NCBI GenBank assembly: GCA_011524675.1
Contig: WTJX01000429.1
Coordinates: 1 to 12,980 of the forward strand
Length of the DNA: 12,980 bases
From: Cytophagales bacterium
Lineage (GTDB): Bacteria; Bacteroidota; Bacteroidia; Cytophagales; JAAEPT01
Reading direction: 5' to 3'
Shown: positions 12,810 to 12,980 of the stretch, piece by piece
How the letters are laid out: every line of letters starts with the position of its first letter
Numbering within the stretch: the stretch's first letter is position 1
Notes under the pieces: model-generated
Database searches by the model: none
Told to the model about the DNA's origin: nothing
What the model saw: only the letters and a program-made list of their open reading frames with translations
Position numbers and translations under genes: made by a program

Positions 12810-12821
12810 AGGGCGGAAGCG
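12809..12821 (+). repeat. Short dispersed element AAGGGCGGAAGCG, copy 2
   Basis: Exact copy of 721-733, same orientation, here attached to a stem-loop rather than to a heptad array. Confidence 0.6.
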
Positions 12822-12980
12822 CTCAATACTAAAGATATAACGTATTGAAGAATCCCTTATACAATCAAATTAAAAGGTTTAACAACTAAAAAGTAATAGA
12901 AGGCTTTGCAAAACCATCTTTTGCTCTTATTCTGCGTTATACAAAATTTTAAAATTCTCATTTACAATCAGTAAACTGCG

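Larger units (their letters stand above)
12553..12980. other. Non-coding spacer to the right edge
   Basis: No frame of useful length is open on either strand in these 428 bp. The stretch holds a possible terminator (12581-12619), a copy of a dispersed repeat (12587-12664), weak 7-bp periodicity around 12722-12756, a perfect 11-bp stem-loop (12771-12809) and the 13-bp element at 12809-12821. A small hairpin (GCAAAA, five bases, TTTTGC) occurs near 12909-12925. The remaining sequence shows nothing I recognise. Confidence 0.65.

Noticed and set aside
1..12980. tRNA, rRNA, insertion sequences or phage genes.
   Set aside because: No T-loop type motif, rRNA stretch, transposase or phage protein motif was seen on either strand.

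Overview
The window is AT-rich DNA from a member of the Bacteroidota, probably a Cytophagia-type bacterium with large intergenic spacers. The grounds are the protein families (a TonB-dependent receptor with an N-terminal carboxypeptidase-regulatory-like domain, an IgGFc-binding/OmpA fusion, DUF5683, secreted caspase-fold proteases), the absence of Shine-Dalgarno sequences, and promoters of the Bacteroidota type (TTG, about 18-19 bp, TAnnTTTG). The genus cannot be fixed from the sequence.

Layout. Positions 1-414 (-) hold the N-terminal part of a multi-pass membrane protein, probably the membrane region of a Bacteroidota patatin-like phospholipase. A 785-bp non-coding spacer follows. At 1200-2870 (+) is a secreted caspase-like protease with two Ig-like modules and an unassigned C-terminal domain. 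A second spacer (2871-3436) is packed with repeats. At 3437-6097 (+) is a TonB-dependent outer-membrane receptor. It converges on an OmpA-family protein with an IgGFc-binding region (6154-8355, -), and a 13-bp perfect stem-loop separates the two. After a 325-bp spacer comes a three-gene minus-strand cluster: a probable lipoprotein (10573-11187), a secreted caspase with an intact His/Cys dyad (9603-10553), and an LPP20-like/DUF5683 membrane protein (8681-9580). Divergent from it is a single-span membrane protein of unknown function (11308-12552, +). The last 428 bp are non-coding.

How the genes may work together. All the complete products appear to be exported or membrane-bound. The caspase cluster looks like one unit: its flanking genes share a K-P-x-W-(V/I)-S motif and a similar later segment, so they may be diverged relatives, and the whole could be an envelope-located protease module. 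Between it and the divergent membrane protein is a compact regulatory region: a 16-bp perfect palindrome lies exactly between two outward-facing -33 boxes, so the two transcripts may be co-regulated.

The most unusual signal is in the spacers. Long stretches (664-719, 2885-2978, 3014-3048, 3128-3197, 3303-3428, about 8532-8683) are built from degenerate 7-bp units kept in phase for up to 18 units. One of these arrays ends 8 bp before the start codon of the TonB receptor. They are interleaved with other short dispersed elements (601-621 = 3053-3073; 2969-3008 ~ 3187-3226; 721-733 = 12809-12821; 8421-8497 ~ 12587-12664). This looks like a family of heptanucleotide-based intergenic repeats. I do not recognise it as a described family in this phylum.
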